Origin: Neobacillus novalis NBRC 102450
GTDB taxonomy: Bacteria > Bacillota > Bacilli > Bacillales > Cytobacillaceae
Reading direction: 5' to 3'
Assembly: GCF_001591805.1 (NCBI RefSeq)
Contig: NZ_BCVP01000012.1
Location: 62,001-126,000 of the forward strand
DNA length: 64,000 nt
In this document: positions 52,908-61,754 of the stretch, one piece after another
Numbering within the stretch: the first letter of the stretch is position 1
How the letters are laid out: every line of letters begins with the position of its first letter
Notes under the pieces: generated by a model
What the model was told of the DNA's origin: nothing
The model's database searches: none
The model's input: only the letters and a program-made list of their open reading frames with translations
Program-made: the position numbers and the translations under genes

Positions 52908-52924
52908 ATCGGAACCTCTCCGAT
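52908..52924 (+). terminator. Terminator of metA
   Basis: ATCGGA pairs with TCCGAT, followed by GCTTTTTTTTG, immediately after the metA stop. Confidence 0.82.
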
Positions 52925-53003
52925 GCTTTTTTTTGTTTTCCTTCCCTTTTTGTTTATTCCTCATCCAATAAAGGAATAATAAAAGAGAAAAGGGGGATTT
53001 CAA

Positions 53004-53216
53004 ATGGAAACTATCGAAGGTGTTCATCGAAACCATTTTGGGGGAATCATTAGCTTTGTCACTTCTGATGGTCGGATCATTTCTTATCGAAAGGCATTAC
53101 TAGAGGCAGAAAATGGCTGTATCCAAGGTGTTCAGTCTATTGAGGATTCAGACGGGAATCTTTCGTTATCGCCAGAAACCGACCAATCCTTTGACCATTA
53201 TCCAAATTTATTTTAA
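53004..53216 (+). CDS. DUF3892-like small protein
   Basis: 70 residues. The pattern GIISFVTSDGRIISYRKALLEAENGCIQGVQSIEDSDG resembles DUF3892, short beta-rich proteins of Bacillaceae with no known role. AAAAGGGGGA lies 8 nt before the ATG, and a strong terminator follows. Confidence 0.72.
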   Translation: METIEGVHRNHFGGIISFVTSDGRIISYRKALLEAENGCIQGVQSIEDSDGNLSLSPETDQSFDHYPNLF

Positions 53217-53219
53217 AAA

Positions 53220-53240
53220 CACCTAGCATTCCGCTAGGTG
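53220..53240. terminator. Bidirectional terminator between DUF3892 gene and mntR
   Basis: CACCTAGC pairs with GCTAGGTG around ATTCC; CTTCTTTTT follows on the plus strand and TTTTTAAAAT on the minus strand. Confidence 0.85.
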
Positions 53241-53253
53241 CTTCTTTTTATTT

Positions 53254-53682
53254 CTATACTTGTTCCTGTTCGTTTTGTTTTTGAATTTCTTTCAATTCTT
53301 CAATCCGGCTCTCGTCTTCTTCAAAAAACTGAACAAGGTCACCAATACGATCAATGGAATCCCAGCTTAAATGATGCTCAATGCCTTCTACATCATGATA
53401 AATATTCTCATCTTTTACACCGATAATTTTTAAAAACTGCTCTAACAAATCATGTCTAAAGACTAGGCGCTTGCCAATCTTTTTACCTTTAGATGTTAAC
53501 ACAAGACCGCGATATTTCTCATATACTAAATATTCATCTTTATCCAGTTTTTGAACCATTTTCGTTACTGAGGAGGGATGTACTGACAGGGCTTCGGCAA
53601 TATCTGACACCCGTGCGTATCCTTTTTCTTCAATCAAAATATATATTTGTTCGATATAATCTTCCATACTTGGTGTTGGCAT
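53254..53682 (-). CDS. mntR: Manganese-responsive repressor MntR
   Basis: 142 residues, the B. subtilis MntR length, from ATG 53682 (GGAGGGTA upstream). It starts [14 protein letters not shown] with metal ligands Asp8 and Glu11 in place; the winged helix ([23 protein letters not shown]) and further ligands in [10 protein letters not shown] and VEGIEHHLS follow. Mn2+ binding drives repression of manganese importers and activation of efflux. A longer frame to 53709 is unsupported. Confidence 0.94.
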   Translation of the reverse strand: MPTPSMEDYIEQIYILIEEKGYARVSDIAEALSVHPSSVTKMVQKLDKDEYLVYEKYRGLVLTSKGKKIGKRLVFRHDLLEQFLKIIGVKDENIYHDVEGIEHHLSWDSIDRIGDLVQFFEEDESRIEELKEIQKQNEQEQV

Positions 53683-53804
53683 CCCGTACCCTCCATTGTC
53701 CTTCATCACTTAAAACCAATTTTGCGGCGCTCCGCCCCATATCCCTACAAAGTTTACTATAGAAAAAATGGAGTGACAAGGCTGTTTATCACTGTGAACA
53801 TATC

Positions 53805-55982
53805 TTACCTGGAATTATTTCGCTGCTCATCCGCAAATAAAAATCTGATTCTCAGTTCCTGTTCATCAAGAAAAAGCCTTGCATTAAAGGTTTTGTCCTT
53901 GTTTGTAAATCCTTCAATTACCTCTGTTTTTCCTTCTGTGAGGAGCAGTTTTAAATTTTTCTGGGTAATATTTTTTCCAAGAATTTTTTTTGAAATCGTG
54001 AAATTACATTGATTCTTTTGGTAATTGGAACAACCATAGAAGCTTCCTTTGTCGACGATTGACCCGTCGCATTTTTTACATGGTCCCAGTTTTGTATAAG
54101 ACTGTCTCTTTGTTTTTTGCCTGCTGGGCGCAAAATTTTCGCGGACATCCTCCGAAAAAGACCAATTAGCAGCTTGACCAATACTTGAAGAAATTAAATG
54201 GATGACCATCTTTTGGGTTTGCTCCATGAATTGCTTTGGTGCCGCAGACCCCTCAGATATTTCTTTCAATTTCTGCTCCCACTTCGCGGTCATTTCTGGT
54301 GAAGCAAGAATTTCTTGACCAATTGCCCCAATCAATATCTTTGCCTTTGCTGTCGCATACACTAAATTTTTACTGACATCAATGTATAAACGGTCCTTCA
54401 GCATCGTGATAATACCTGCCCTTGTTGCCTCCGTTCCCAGTCCTTCAGTCCTTGTCAATATTTTCTCGAGCTCTTTATCATCAATATGCTTGCCTGCTGT
54501 TTTCATTAACGTTATCAGCTGACCCTCGGTATAGCGCTTTGGCGGCTGTGTCTGACTTTCTTTGACCTCTACCTTTTCCGTCTGCCCTTGCTCCCCTTTT
54601 GTAAGCAAAGGGAGCGCCGGTTCATCTTCCCGGTCCTTTGAAATCAGTACCTTTCTCCAGCCTTCTTCGATTTGCACCTTACCTTTTGAGATAAATGCAG
54701 CTCGTCCATCAACTAATGTAGTAACAGTTGTATATTCGGCAATCGCCTTATTGTAATGAGCGGCTATTAAACTAGTTACCACCAAATCATAAATGATTCG
54801 CTCGTCAGGGCTTAGTCTTTCAACATTCGGAATTTGTTCAGTTGGGATAATCGCATAGTGGTCGGTCACTTTTTTTTCATTTACATATCGTTTGTTATCC
54901 GCAACCTGATCAAATGGCAACGGAAAGAAGTTTTGATAATCTTTAATCTGACTTAATTTGTTTAAAATCTCCGGGAATGTATTCGCTTCTTCCTTTGTTA
55001 CATAGCGTGAGTCCGAACGCGGGTAGGAGACGTTTCCTTTTTGATATAGCTTCTGCAAAACATCCAGCGTTTTTTTCGGCGAGAATTTAAAGCGTTTATT
55101 TGCTTCTGCTTGTAAGGCTGATAGATTATATAAAAGCGGCGGAAAAAATTCCTTTCTCTCTGAAAGAACCTCGCTGACCTCAGCAGGCTTTTCCCGGCAA
55201 AATGCAGCTATTTTCACTGCTAACTCTTTTGTTTTTACACGAGTTTCCCCGTCATTCTGCCATTTCCCGCTATATTTTTTACCATTGATTAAAAAATTAG
55301 CAACGACCTCCCAAAACGGCTCTGCCTTAAAATTCTCAATTTCTAGTTCTCTTTTTACAATAAGCGCTAATGTAGGTGTCTGTACCCTTCCAACTGAAAA
55401 AACATCTGAAAATCCTTGTTTTTGCAGCAATAAACTATACAAGCGTGACGCATTCATACCAACTACCCAGTCCGCACATGCACGGGTATAGGCTTCAAAA
55501 TACAAGCTCCTCGTCTCTTGCTCGTCTAACAGCTTTTTAAATCCTTCCCGGATGGCATTGGCTGTTAATGAGGAGATCCATAGTCTTTTCATCGGCTTTC
55601 GGCATTTTGTTAACCTAAGGATATTTCGGATAATTAGCTCACCTTCACGGCCGGCGTCCCCCGCATGAATAATTTCTGTTACTTCAGGGTTGGAAACCAA
55701 TTTTTTGATGACCGCAAATTGTTTCGCTTTATCTCTTGTTACTTCGTACTCGAAGTGTGCCGGGATGATGGGCAAATTATCTAATGTCCATTTCTTCCAG
55801 CCCGATTGGTATTTTTCCGGTGAGACTAATTGACAGATATGACCAATGGCCCAGGTTACATATGCCCCCTTAAGAAAAACGTCATTTGGAAAAATTTCAA
55901 TGAAACCATTTTGTTTTTTATGTTTAAAGATTGAAGCTAGCGTCGAACCCTGGTCCGGCTTTTCGGCAATAATTAATTTCAT
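53805..55982 (-). CDS. topB: DNA topoisomerase III
   Basis: 725 residues. The Toprim domain starts MKLIIAEKPDQGSTLA and contains HAGDAGREGELI; the catalytic tyrosine lies in VSYPRSDSRYVT. A C-terminal zinc-ribbon-like segment (GPCKKCDGSIVDKGSFYGCSNY) and a basic tail follow. It is a type IA enzyme that relaxes and decatenates DNA during replication and repair. GAGGAG precedes the ATG. Confidence 0.96.
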   Translation of the reverse strand: MKLIIAEKPDQGSTLASIFKHKKQNGFIEIFPNDVFLKGAYVTWAIGHICQLVSPEKYQSGWKKWTLDNLPIIPAHFEYEVTRDKAKQFAVIKKLVSNPEVTEIIHAGDAGREGELIIRNILRLTKCRKPMKRLWISSLTANAIREGFKKLLDEQETRSLYFEAYTRACADWVVGMNASRLYSLLLQKQGFSDVFSVGRVQTPTLALIVKRELEIENFKAEPFWEVVANFLINGKKYSGKWQNDGETRVKTKELAVKIAAFCREKPAEVSEVLSERKEFFPPLLYNLSALQAEANKRFKFSPKKTLDVLQKLYQKGNVSYPRSDSRYVTKEEANTFPEILNKLSQIKDYQNFFPLPFDQVADNKRYVNEKKVTDHYAIIPTEQIPNVERLSPDERIIYDLVVTSLIAAHYNKAIAEYTTVTTLVDGRAAFISKGKVQIEEGWRKVLISKDREDEPALPLLTKGEQGQTEKVEVKESQTQPPKRYTEGQLITLMKTAGKHIDDKELEKILTRTEGLGTEATRAGIITMLKDRLYIDVSKNLVYATAKAKILIGAIGQEILASPEMTAKWEQKLKEISEGSAAPKQFMEQTQKMVIHLISSSIGQAANWSFSEDVRENFAPSRQKTKRQSYTKLGPCKKCDGSIVDKGSFYGCSNYQKNQCNFTISKKILGKNITQKNLKLLLTEGKTEVIEGFTNKDKTFNARLFLDEQELRIRFLFADEQRNNSR

Positions 55983-56101
55983 ACCAATTGCTCCTCTTTT
56001 ATATACTTCCCCAAATCCATTTTCCCATTTTGTCTTATATCCGTAAAGTGAATAAACTATTACAAGAAAATTGATAATTTAGAAAAATCCGTTTTCCCTT
56101 C

Positions 56102-56130
56102 TTGACTGCCCAAATCCATTATTGTATATT
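56102..56130 (+). promoter_or_regulatory. Promoter of cspD
   Basis: TTGACT (56102-56107), 17-bp spacer, TATATT (56125-56130), giving a leader of about 95 nt before the cspD ATG. Confidence 0.75.
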
Positions 56131-56136
56131 TAAAGC

Positions 56137-56174
56137 ATCATGTAAGCGAATAATTAATTTATTTATTACATGAT
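56137..56174 (+). promoter_or_regulatory. 5'-leader stem of cspD mRNA
   Basis: ATCATGTAA (56137-56145) can pair with TTACATGAT (56166-56174) right at the predicted transcript start, across a 20-nt AT-rich loop. Long structured leaders are typical of cold-shock mRNAs and control their stability and translation. Confidence 0.5.
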
Positions 56175-56231
56175 AATATTTATCTTTGGGACTAACATTA
56201 GTGTCTTGAAAGGCTTAGGAGGAAGAAGTAC

Positions 56232-56432
56232 ATGCAAAACGGTAAAGTAAAATGGTTTAACAATGAAAAAGGTTTTGGTTTTATCGAAGTTGAGGGCGGC
56301 GGCGATGTATTCGTACATTTCAGTGCAATCCAAGGCGACGGCTTCAAATCATTAGAAGAAGGCCAAGAAGTTTCTTTCGAAATCGTTGAAGGAAACCGCG
56401 GACCACAAGCTGCTAACGTAGTAAAACTATAA
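56232..56432 (+). CDS. cspD: Cold-shock protein CspD
   Basis: 66 residues, nearly identical to B. subtilis CspD as I recall it. The RNA-binding motifs are KGFGFI (RNP1) and DVFVHF (RNP2). It binds single-stranded RNA and DNA as a chaperone. AGGAGGAAGAAGTAC gives a strong ribosome binding site. Confidence 0.95.
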   Translation: MQNGKVKWFNNEKGFGFIEVEGGGDVFVHFSAIQGDGFKSLEEGQEVSFEIVEGNRGPQAANVVKL

Positions 56433-56454
56433 TCCTATATGATCCTAACCACTC

Positions 56455-56481
56455 AAAGGCTGACAGAAATTATCAGCCTTT
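56455..56481. terminator. Terminator of cspD, shared with ypeQ
   Basis: AAAGGCTGA pairs with TCAGCCTTT, followed by TTATG on the plus strand. It is convergent with and touches the end of the ypeQ gene. Confidence 0.8.
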
Positions 56482-56667
56482 TTATGTCAGCTTTTCACCA
56501 TATTCTTGGAGCTTTTCCCCGACAGTGCATTGAGAAATACAAAACCGGTGTGCCAATCTGCGCCCGCCTTCTTTTTTTAACTGTTGATGGAGAAAGCACC
56601 CATCACAATATTGATTCATCAAGCTTTCAACTTGACTAAGCAGCTCTTTTCTGACTGAATTCTTCAC
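56482..56667 (-). CDS. ypeQ: YpeQ-type small zinc-finger protein
   Basis: 61 residues from GTG 56667. The cysteine/histidine pattern CDGCFLHQQL...AHRFCISQCTVGEKL matches the zinc-finger family of B. subtilis YpeQ, which is also about 60 residues and lies next to cspD and ypeP. The frame extends six codons further to an ATG at 56685, so the start is uncertain. Role unknown. Confidence 0.78.
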   Translation of the reverse strand: MKNSVRKELLSQVESLMNQYCDGCFLHQQLKKEGGRRLAHRFCISQCTVGEKLQEYGEKLT

Positions 56668-56688
56668 TATTTCCGAACACCCCATATT

Positions 56689-57345
56689 TCATAGAATTAA
56701 TGTTTTGGCAAAGATTTCTTTCCCTTCTAAGGCCTGGGTAGCCAGTTTATCTGCTTCTTTATTTTCTTTTCTTGAAATAACAGTATATTTAGCAACAAGA
56801 CCAAGCGTTTTCATTTTTTCCTCAATGCGGTCAAGCCAGCGATTAAGCGCTTCTTCATAACACGGCCAATCCCCTTCAAGCTGCTTTAGAACTACCTGTG
56901 AGTCGCCCTTAAATTCACATGATAAGTGATGGACACCCAAATCTTCTAAAATATTTAGTGCATAATAAAAAGCAGCATATTCAGCTTCATTGTTCGTATC
57001 CATTTCATCTAAGCGTTCATTCGCACGGATGCGGTATTTCTTCTTTCCTTGCTTATAAAACAGGACAACGCCAAGCCCTGCCTGATTCGATTCTTTTAAA
57101 AATCCCCCGTCAAAGTAAACGGTAATTTCATGAGGGTCATCCTCGATTTCGGTTAACAGCTTTTTCATTTCCTTTAAAATCCAAGACGTCCCTTTTTCAT
57201 CATAAAAATATAAATCGGCTGCTTTTCCGGATCCCTCCAGTTCTTCTCCTATTTGAATAGCTGTTTCACCGGATACCCAATCAGATGAAAATTGAACCTT
57301 TTGATTATTTTTTAATTTATGATTCCACTCAAGCCTATATTTCAT
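56689..57345 (-). CDS. ypeP: YpeP-type RNase H-fold protein
   Basis: 218 residues. An N-terminal region of about 70 residues precedes an RNase HI-like domain with all four acidic positions recognisable: YFDGGF, NNEAEYAAFYYAL, KGDSQVV and ENKEADKLA. It may cleave RNA in RNA-DNA hybrids, although B. subtilis homologues show little activity. It lies next to ypeQ and divergent from a second RNase H gene. Confidence 0.88.
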   Translation of the reverse strand: MKYRLEWNHKLKNNQKVQFSSDWVSGETAIQIGEELEGSGKAADLYFYDEKGTSWILKEMKKLLTEIEDDPHEITVYFDGGFLKESNQAGLGVVLFYKQGKKKYRIRANERLDEMDTNNEAEYAAFYYALNILEDLGVHHLSCEFKGDSQVVLKQLEGDWPCYEEALNRWLDRIEEKMKTLGLVAKYTVISRKENKEADKLATQALEGKEIFAKTLIL

Positions 57346-57491
57346 TGGTTTCAGCCTTTCATGTATGATTTCTATATGCTTAAATATATTCTTTTATATC
57401 ATGCCCACTTAGGCAATAGAAAAAATATTTTCCTGCATTCCTTTCTTTATCTATGATAAACTTAATTATTACAAAAATGGAGGAACTACAA

Positions 57492-57911
57492 TTGATTGAG
57501 GTGTATATTGACGGAGCAAGTGCTGGTAATCCCGGACGAAGTGGTGCGGGGATCTTTATTAAGGCAAACGGCACTGTTGAAAAGTATTCGATTCCGCTTG
57601 GAATTATGTCAAACCACGAAGCGGAATTTCATGCGTTTATTAACGGATTGAAAATTTGCCTTGAAAAGGGCTATGTCAATTCGGTCGTTTCATTTCGAAC
57701 TGATTCGGAATTAGTGAATAATGCTATAGAAAAGCAATTTGTCAAAAACAAATTATACGCACCACTACTTGATGAAGCCATATATTTAGCAGCCAAGTTT
57801 GAGTTGTTTTTTATGAAATGGATCCCAAGTGTGGAAAACAAGCTCGCCGATGAATTAGCAAGACTAGCCATTCAAAAAAATTCAGGTGAGGAGCCTAATA
57901 AGTCATCATGA
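57492..57911 (+). CDS. ypdQ: Ribonuclease HI-like protein (YpdQ type)
   Basis: 139 residues from a TTG at 57492 with GGAGG 8 nt upstream, starting (M)IEVYIDGASAGNPGRSGAG. Acidic residues occur in YIDGA, NHEAEFHAF, RTDSELV and ENKLADELA, so the catalytic set seems complete. The frame upstream to 57453 includes the ribosome binding site and was refused. It overlaps the transporter gene in ATGA. Confidence 0.88.
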   Translation: MIEVYIDGASAGNPGRSGAGIFIKANGTVEKYSIPLGIMSNHEAEFHAFINGLKICLEKGYVNSVVSFRTDSELVNNAIEKQFVKNKLYAPLLDEAIYLAAKFELFFMKWIPSVENKLADELARLAIQKNSGEEPNKSS

Positions 57912-58828
57912 AAAGACCTTTATTCGCTGATATAAGTTTACTTCTAGTTACATTAATCTGGGGAACCACTTTTGTGTTGGTCCAAAATGCAATTGATTTT
58001 CTCCCGCCTTTTGCTTTTAATGGCATCCGCTTTTTAATTGCCGCTGTTTTACTTATTCTTTGCCTGCTCATTTTTGAAAAGAAACAGCTAAAACAATTGA
58101 ATCTCAAATTAATGGCCTCAGGTGTGTTTCTAGGGTTTTGGCTTTTTCTAGGCTATGTGACCCAAACCATTGGCCTTTTGTATACAACCAGTTCAAAAGC
58201 TGGATTTATCACCGGCTTAAGTGTCGTCTTAGTCCCTTTATTTTCACTGCTTTTGCTAAAACAGTACCCAAGTAAGAATGCGCTATTTGGCGTACTAATC
58301 GCAACAGCAGGTCTTTTTTTTCTGACCATGACAGACGTAACGTCCTTAAATACCGGCGATGGGTTTGTGTTTATTTGCGCGATTAGTTTTGCACTGCACA
58401 TCATACTAACTGGGAAATTTAGCAGTAAGTACCCAACGCTTTTATTAACAGCCATCCAAATTTCAACCGTTGCCCTATTATCGATTCTTTCCTCTTTTCT
58501 TTTTGAGAATTGGAAAACAGCTTTTAAAGCAGAAATTTTACTTTCACAAGATGTAATTGTTGCTTTATTTATTACTAGTATCTTTGCTACAGCAATCGCA
58601 TTTTTTATCCAAACCAATTTCCAAAAATATACCTCTGCTACTAGGGTAGCGTTAATTTTTGCGATGGAACCGGTTTTCGCCGCGATTACGGGTTATTTTT
58701 GGGCCCAGGATCGTTTATCTTACAGTGCCCTGTTTGGCTGTATCCTTATTTTTATGGGGATGATATGCGCGGAGCTACCTCCAAATAAACTCACTTTATT
58801 TAGAAAAAATAAGGGTTTTGAAAGCTAA
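57908..58828 (+). CDS. EamA/DMT-family transporter
   Basis: 306 residues with ten hydrophobic segments forming two EamA repeats; the first begins LLLVTLIWGTTFVLVQNAI and the second after residue about 155 (FVFICAISFALHIILTGKF), with the typical TRVALIFAMEPVFAAITGYFWAQ near the end. Likely exports a metabolite or amino acid; substrate unknown. Translationally coupled to the RNase H gene. Confidence 0.92.
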   Translation: MKRPLFADISLLLVTLIWGTTFVLVQNAIDFLPPFAFNGIRFLIAAVLLILCLLIFEKKQLKQLNLKLMASGVFLGFWLFLGYVTQTIGLLYTTSSKAGFITGLSVVLVPLFSLLLLKQYPSKNALFGVLIATAGLFFLTMTDVTSLNTGDGFVFICAISFALHIILTGKFSSKYPTLLLTAIQISTVALLSILSSFLFENWKTAFKAEILLSQDVIVALFITSIFATAIAFFIQTNFQKYTSATRVALIFAMEPVFAAITGYFWAQDRLSYSALFGCILIFMGMICAELPPNKLTLFRKNKGFES

Positions 58829-58833
58829 TAAAG

Positions 58834-58863
58834 AAAACTCCCTTTATCACGAAGGGAGTTTTT
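58834..58863. terminator. Terminator of the ypdQ-EamA unit
   Basis: AAACTCCCTT pairs with AAGGGAGTTT; TTTTG follows on the plus strand. It also faces the convergent gene at 58871. Confidence 0.85.
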
Positions 58864-58870
58864 TGTTTGG

Positions 58871-59140
58871 TTAAATCGCGAGTAATTCCTTTTCCGTTAC
58901 AAACTTTATGGCATCTTTCCTTGTGCTGATCTTGTTCGAAATTAGCGTTTCGAGTAATGCGACATAAAAACTGCCATCAAAGCGTTTTTGCGCCTTTAAT
59001 GTCAGTTCAATCGCTGTATTGATCATTTCATCGGAAGCATTTGTGTAGTGTTTCCCAAAGTAAATAAAACCGATTGCATCCTCATCTAATTGAAAGCCCT
59101 TTCCTTCCAAAAAGTGCAAATAATCCTCTACTGACCTCAC
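58871..59140 (-). CDS. Small conserved Bacillaceae protein (tentatively DUF6123)
   Basis: 89 residues, helical and soluble: SVEDYLHFLEGKGFQLDEDAIGFIYFGKHYTNASDEMINTAIELTLKAQKRFDG. I associate this pattern with DUF6123 from memory, which is a tentative link. GTG start with GGATGG upstream. Role unknown. Confidence 0.65.
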   Translation of the reverse strand: MRSVEDYLHFLEGKGFQLDEDAIGFIYFGKHYTNASDEMINTAIELTLKAQKRFDGSFYVALLETLISNKISTRKDAIKFVTEKELLAI

Positions 59141-59181
59141 TTACTTTACCATCCCTCTCCCATCATACTTGAAACATCCCT

Positions 59182-59673
59182 TTAAAATCTTAACTTAAAA
59201 TCCGCAAATTTCCTATCCTTTTTTGTACATAGATGACCAATAACACCAATCAATGCTCCAAATAAGGCTCCCCCTGCCACTTCTTCGGGTTGATGCCCTA
59301 ACATTTCTTTTAACTTTTTCGCGTCTTTCTGTTTAAATTCTAGGCTTTCTTCCTTTTGGACTTTTTCAATTAAATCGTTCATCGAGTTGACCTTTAATGT
59401 GAGTTCTCCTGTTTGCCTGCGGATGCCCTGAGCGTCATACATGACAATAAGTCCGTAGATAAGCGAGAGAGCAAAGTCAACAGTTGACAGTCCTCTTTTT
59501 AAGGCAATATAAGTGGTAAGAGTAGAAACACCTGCTGAATGTGAGCTAGGCATACCGCCTGTTCCAAAAAACAATTCCGGGCGCCATTCTTTCTTCTTTA
59601 GATAATGGATGGGGATTTTTAATCCTTGAGCAAGCCCAATGCTGATCAGCGCTAAATAAACACCTTTGTTCAT
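59182..59673 (-). CDS. Divergent PAP2-family (YuiD/DUF212) membrane protein
   Basis: 163 residues with the DUF212 motifs GGMPSSHSAGVSTL (a phosphatase-like SxxxH block), MYDAQGIRRQTGE and LGHQPEEVAGGALFGALIG. It is related to acid phosphatase/vanadium haloperoxidase membrane proteins; the substrate is unknown. GAGG lies 7 nt before the ATG at 59673; an adjacent ATG at 59676 is possible. Confidence 0.88.
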   Translation of the reverse strand: MNKGVYLALISIGLAQGLKIPIHYLKKKEWRPELFFGTGGMPSSHSAGVSTLTTYIALKRGLSTVDFALSLIYGLIVMYDAQGIRRQTGELTLKVNSMNDLIEKVQKEESLEFKQKDAKKLKEMLGHQPEEVAGGALFGALIGVIGHLCTKKDRKFADFKLRF

Positions 59674-59761
59674 CATATCACCTCTACCATTATTGTTAGA
59701 AATCCCGAGTTTTATTATTCCTAATGGAAATGCTAGTTGTTAAGGGGGAGGTGACACGTTT

Positions 59762-59899
59762 ATGACCAACAAAAGCCAAAGAAACCGCGGTGTGAAAGCA
59801 CCAGGGGTAACACCACAAGGGTATGGGCAAGACGCTGAATTTGCTGAGGAACCAAAAAGTAAGCTCGAGAATGCAGCGAAGAAGAAAAACACAAAGTAA
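59762..59899 (+). CDS. sspL: Small acid-soluble spore protein SspL
   Basis: 45 residues, rich in Lys, Gln and Asn, with the SspL signature GVTPQG near the middle and NTK at the end. GGGGGAGGTGACACG provides a strong ribosome binding site. It is a minor spore-core protein made late in sporulation. In B. subtilis sspL is likewise next to the exonuclease gene ypcP. Confidence 0.85.
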   Translation: MTNKSQRNRGVKAPGVTPQGYGQDAEFAEEPKSKLENAAKKKNTK

Positions 59900-59912
59900 T
59901 TAACCGATAGTA

Positions 59913-59942
59913 AAAGGTTGTCCCGAACCCGAGACAACCTTT
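59913..59942. terminator. Terminator between sspL and the exonuclease gene
   Basis: AAAGGTTGTC pairs with GACAACCTTT across a 10-nt GC-rich loop; the minus strand continues with TACT. Shared by two convergent genes. Confidence 0.75.
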
Positions 59943-59945
59943 ACC

Positions 59946-60839
59946 TTAGGATATAATGGCTTCATCAAACGGCAGCAGCCGCTGCAGGCCACGAAGCTCA
60001 ATTTCCATTAATTTATTGACCGCTTTTTCTTTTTCAATGCGAAGTCCGGCCTGTTCTAAAGCACAGCTAACGGGTACGTCGCATTTTATTTCGGCGAGCA
60101 TTCTCGATAAATGAAGCATTTCCAAATCCTGCTCAATTTTTGACTTATGTGACTTTGACAATCGGTCTAAGTTGGAGATAATTCCCTCAACATGTTCATA
60201 TTCCTGTAAAAGTTTTAGCGCCGTCTTTTCACCAATCCCCTTTACTCCAGGATAATTATCACTTGGATCCCCCATTAAGGCTTTTAAATCAATCATCTGC
60301 CTTGGAGTAATCCCCTTTTCTTCAAAGAAGGTTTGCGGTGTATGAACAAGGTAATTTCCATAGCCTTTTTTCAATAAAATAACGGAGATGTTATCGTCAA
60401 GGAGCTGAAGGATATCTTGGTCTCCAGTTAAAATCGAAACATGTGCATAATCCTTTGTTTGCTTGGCGATTGTGCCAATGCAATCATCTGCTTCAAATCC
60501 AACCAGGCCAATATTCGGGATATCAAATGATTCAACTACCTCTTTTACTAAATCAAATTGCGGGATAAGCTCGACTGGTGCCTCACCCCGATTGCCTTTA
60601 TAATCGGCGAATAACTCGGTTCGGAACGTTTTGCTACCCATATCCCAGCAAACAGCGAGATGTGTCGGTTTAAATGAAGATACCGCTGTAAATAAATGCT
60701 TAACGAAGCCATGAATTCCATTAGTTGGAATTCCTTTTGAATTTATCATAAATTGTCCTGACACTGCCGTGGCGTAAAATGCACGGAATAACAGGGCCAT
60801 TCCATCAACAAGCATAAGTGAAGGTTTTTGATTTTCCAA
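59946..60839 (-). CDS. ypcP: 5'-3' exonuclease (YpcP, PolA N-domain homologue)
   Basis: 297 residues, TTG start with GGGGGCTG upstream. FEN/PolA exonuclease motifs: LVDGMALLFRAFYA, CWDMGSKTFRTELFADYKGNR, GFEADDCIGTIAK, LTGDQDILQLLD and the helix-hairpin-helix LMGDPSDNYPGVKGIGEKTALKLL. It removes RNA primers and 5' flaps, in parallel with PolA. Confidence 0.93.
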   Translation of the reverse strand: MENQKPSLMLVDGMALLFRAFYATAVSGQFMINSKGIPTNGIHGFVKHLFTAVSSFKPTHLAVCWDMGSKTFRTELFADYKGNRGEAPVELIPQFDLVKEVVESFDIPNIGLVGFEADDCIGTIAKQTKDYAHVSILTGDQDILQLLDDNISVILLKKGYGNYLVHTPQTFFEEKGITPRQMIDLKALMGDPSDNYPGVKGIGEKTALKLLQEYEHVEGIISNLDRLSKSHKSKIEQDLEMLHLSRMLAEIKCDVPVSCALEQAGLRIEKEKAVNKLMEIELRGLQRLLPFDEAIIS

Positions 60840-60911
60840 TTTTCAGCCCCCTATTTTTAATATCCTAAAAAACTACACGAGTACTATTATAACATAAGCG
60901 GGACCAAAAAA

Positions 60912-61739
60912 TTATTCGATTTTATTTTCGGCGTAGGAAATCCAATCGCTAAAGCTGCCAACATAAAGTTTTACCTTTTCAAATCCCGCTTCCTTTAAGG
61001 CGAGGAAATTGGGTGTGGCTGTTACTCCCGAGCCGCAGTAAACAATTATTTCCTTATCTGGATCTACATCTGCAAATCTTTGTTTTTGTTCCGCAGCTGG
61101 AATATATTGTCCCTCTTCTAAACCTTCCATCCATGGTTTATTAATCGCACCAGGGATATGCCCTGCTTTCTTATCAATTGGTTCTTCCAATCCAAGATAT
61201 CGTTTCTCTTCTCGTGAATCGATTAAAATTATGTCATCTAGCTGATTTTTGACGAATGCCTTCACTTCTTCAGTAGCGGCGATTAATTCAGCATTCAAGC
61301 TTGGCTGGAATTCAGTCTTTTCAAAGGCAGGAATGTCTGTTGACAGTGGATAATTTCCTTCTAGCCAGCCATTAAACCCTCCATCAAGCACATACACATC
61401 CTCATGCCCAAGATACTGGAGGAGCCACCAAAAACGGGCGGCAAAAGCACCGTCTCCGTCATCATAGGCGATGACTGTTGTGTGATTACTAATGCCTGCA
61501 TTCTCTAGCTTCGTTACTAATTCAGCTAAATCCGGCAACGGGTGTCGGCCGCCGTGGTCACGAACAGAACCTGACAAATCTTGTTCTAAATCGAAATAGG
61601 AAGCCCCAGGAATATGGCCTTCTCGATATTCTTCATGCTTTTTTTGAGGAGCAGCTAAGGAAAATCGGCAATCGACAATTCTTACATTCGTATCATTCAA
61701 ATTTTTCAATAACCATTCCTTGTTTTTAACATATTTCAT
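60912..61739 (-). CDS. Sulfurtransferase with two rhodanese domains
   Basis: 275 residues. The N-terminal inactive rhodanese domain has DCRFSLAAPQ and the C-terminal domain the active-site loop YCGSGVTA, where the cysteine accepts sulfane sulfur. CRFSL/CGSGVTA together fit the thiosulfate or 3-mercaptopyruvate sulfurtransferase family; the loop CGSGVTA favours mercaptopyruvate. GGGGGGAA precedes the ATG. Confidence 0.92.
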   Translation of the reverse strand: MKYVKNKEWLLKNLNDTNVRIVDCRFSLAAPQKKHEEYREGHIPGASYFDLEQDLSGSVRDHGGRHPLPDLAELVTKLENAGISNHTTVIAYDDGDGAFAARFWWLLQYLGHEDVYVLDGGFNGWLEGNYPLSTDIPAFEKTEFQPSLNAELIAATEEVKAFVKNQLDDIILIDSREEKRYLGLEEPIDKKAGHIPGAINKPWMEGLEEGQYIPAAEQKQRFADVDPDKEIIVYCGSGVTATPNFLALKEAGFEKVKLYVGSFSDWISYAENKIE

Positions 61740-61754
61740 CTAAATTCCCCCCAT

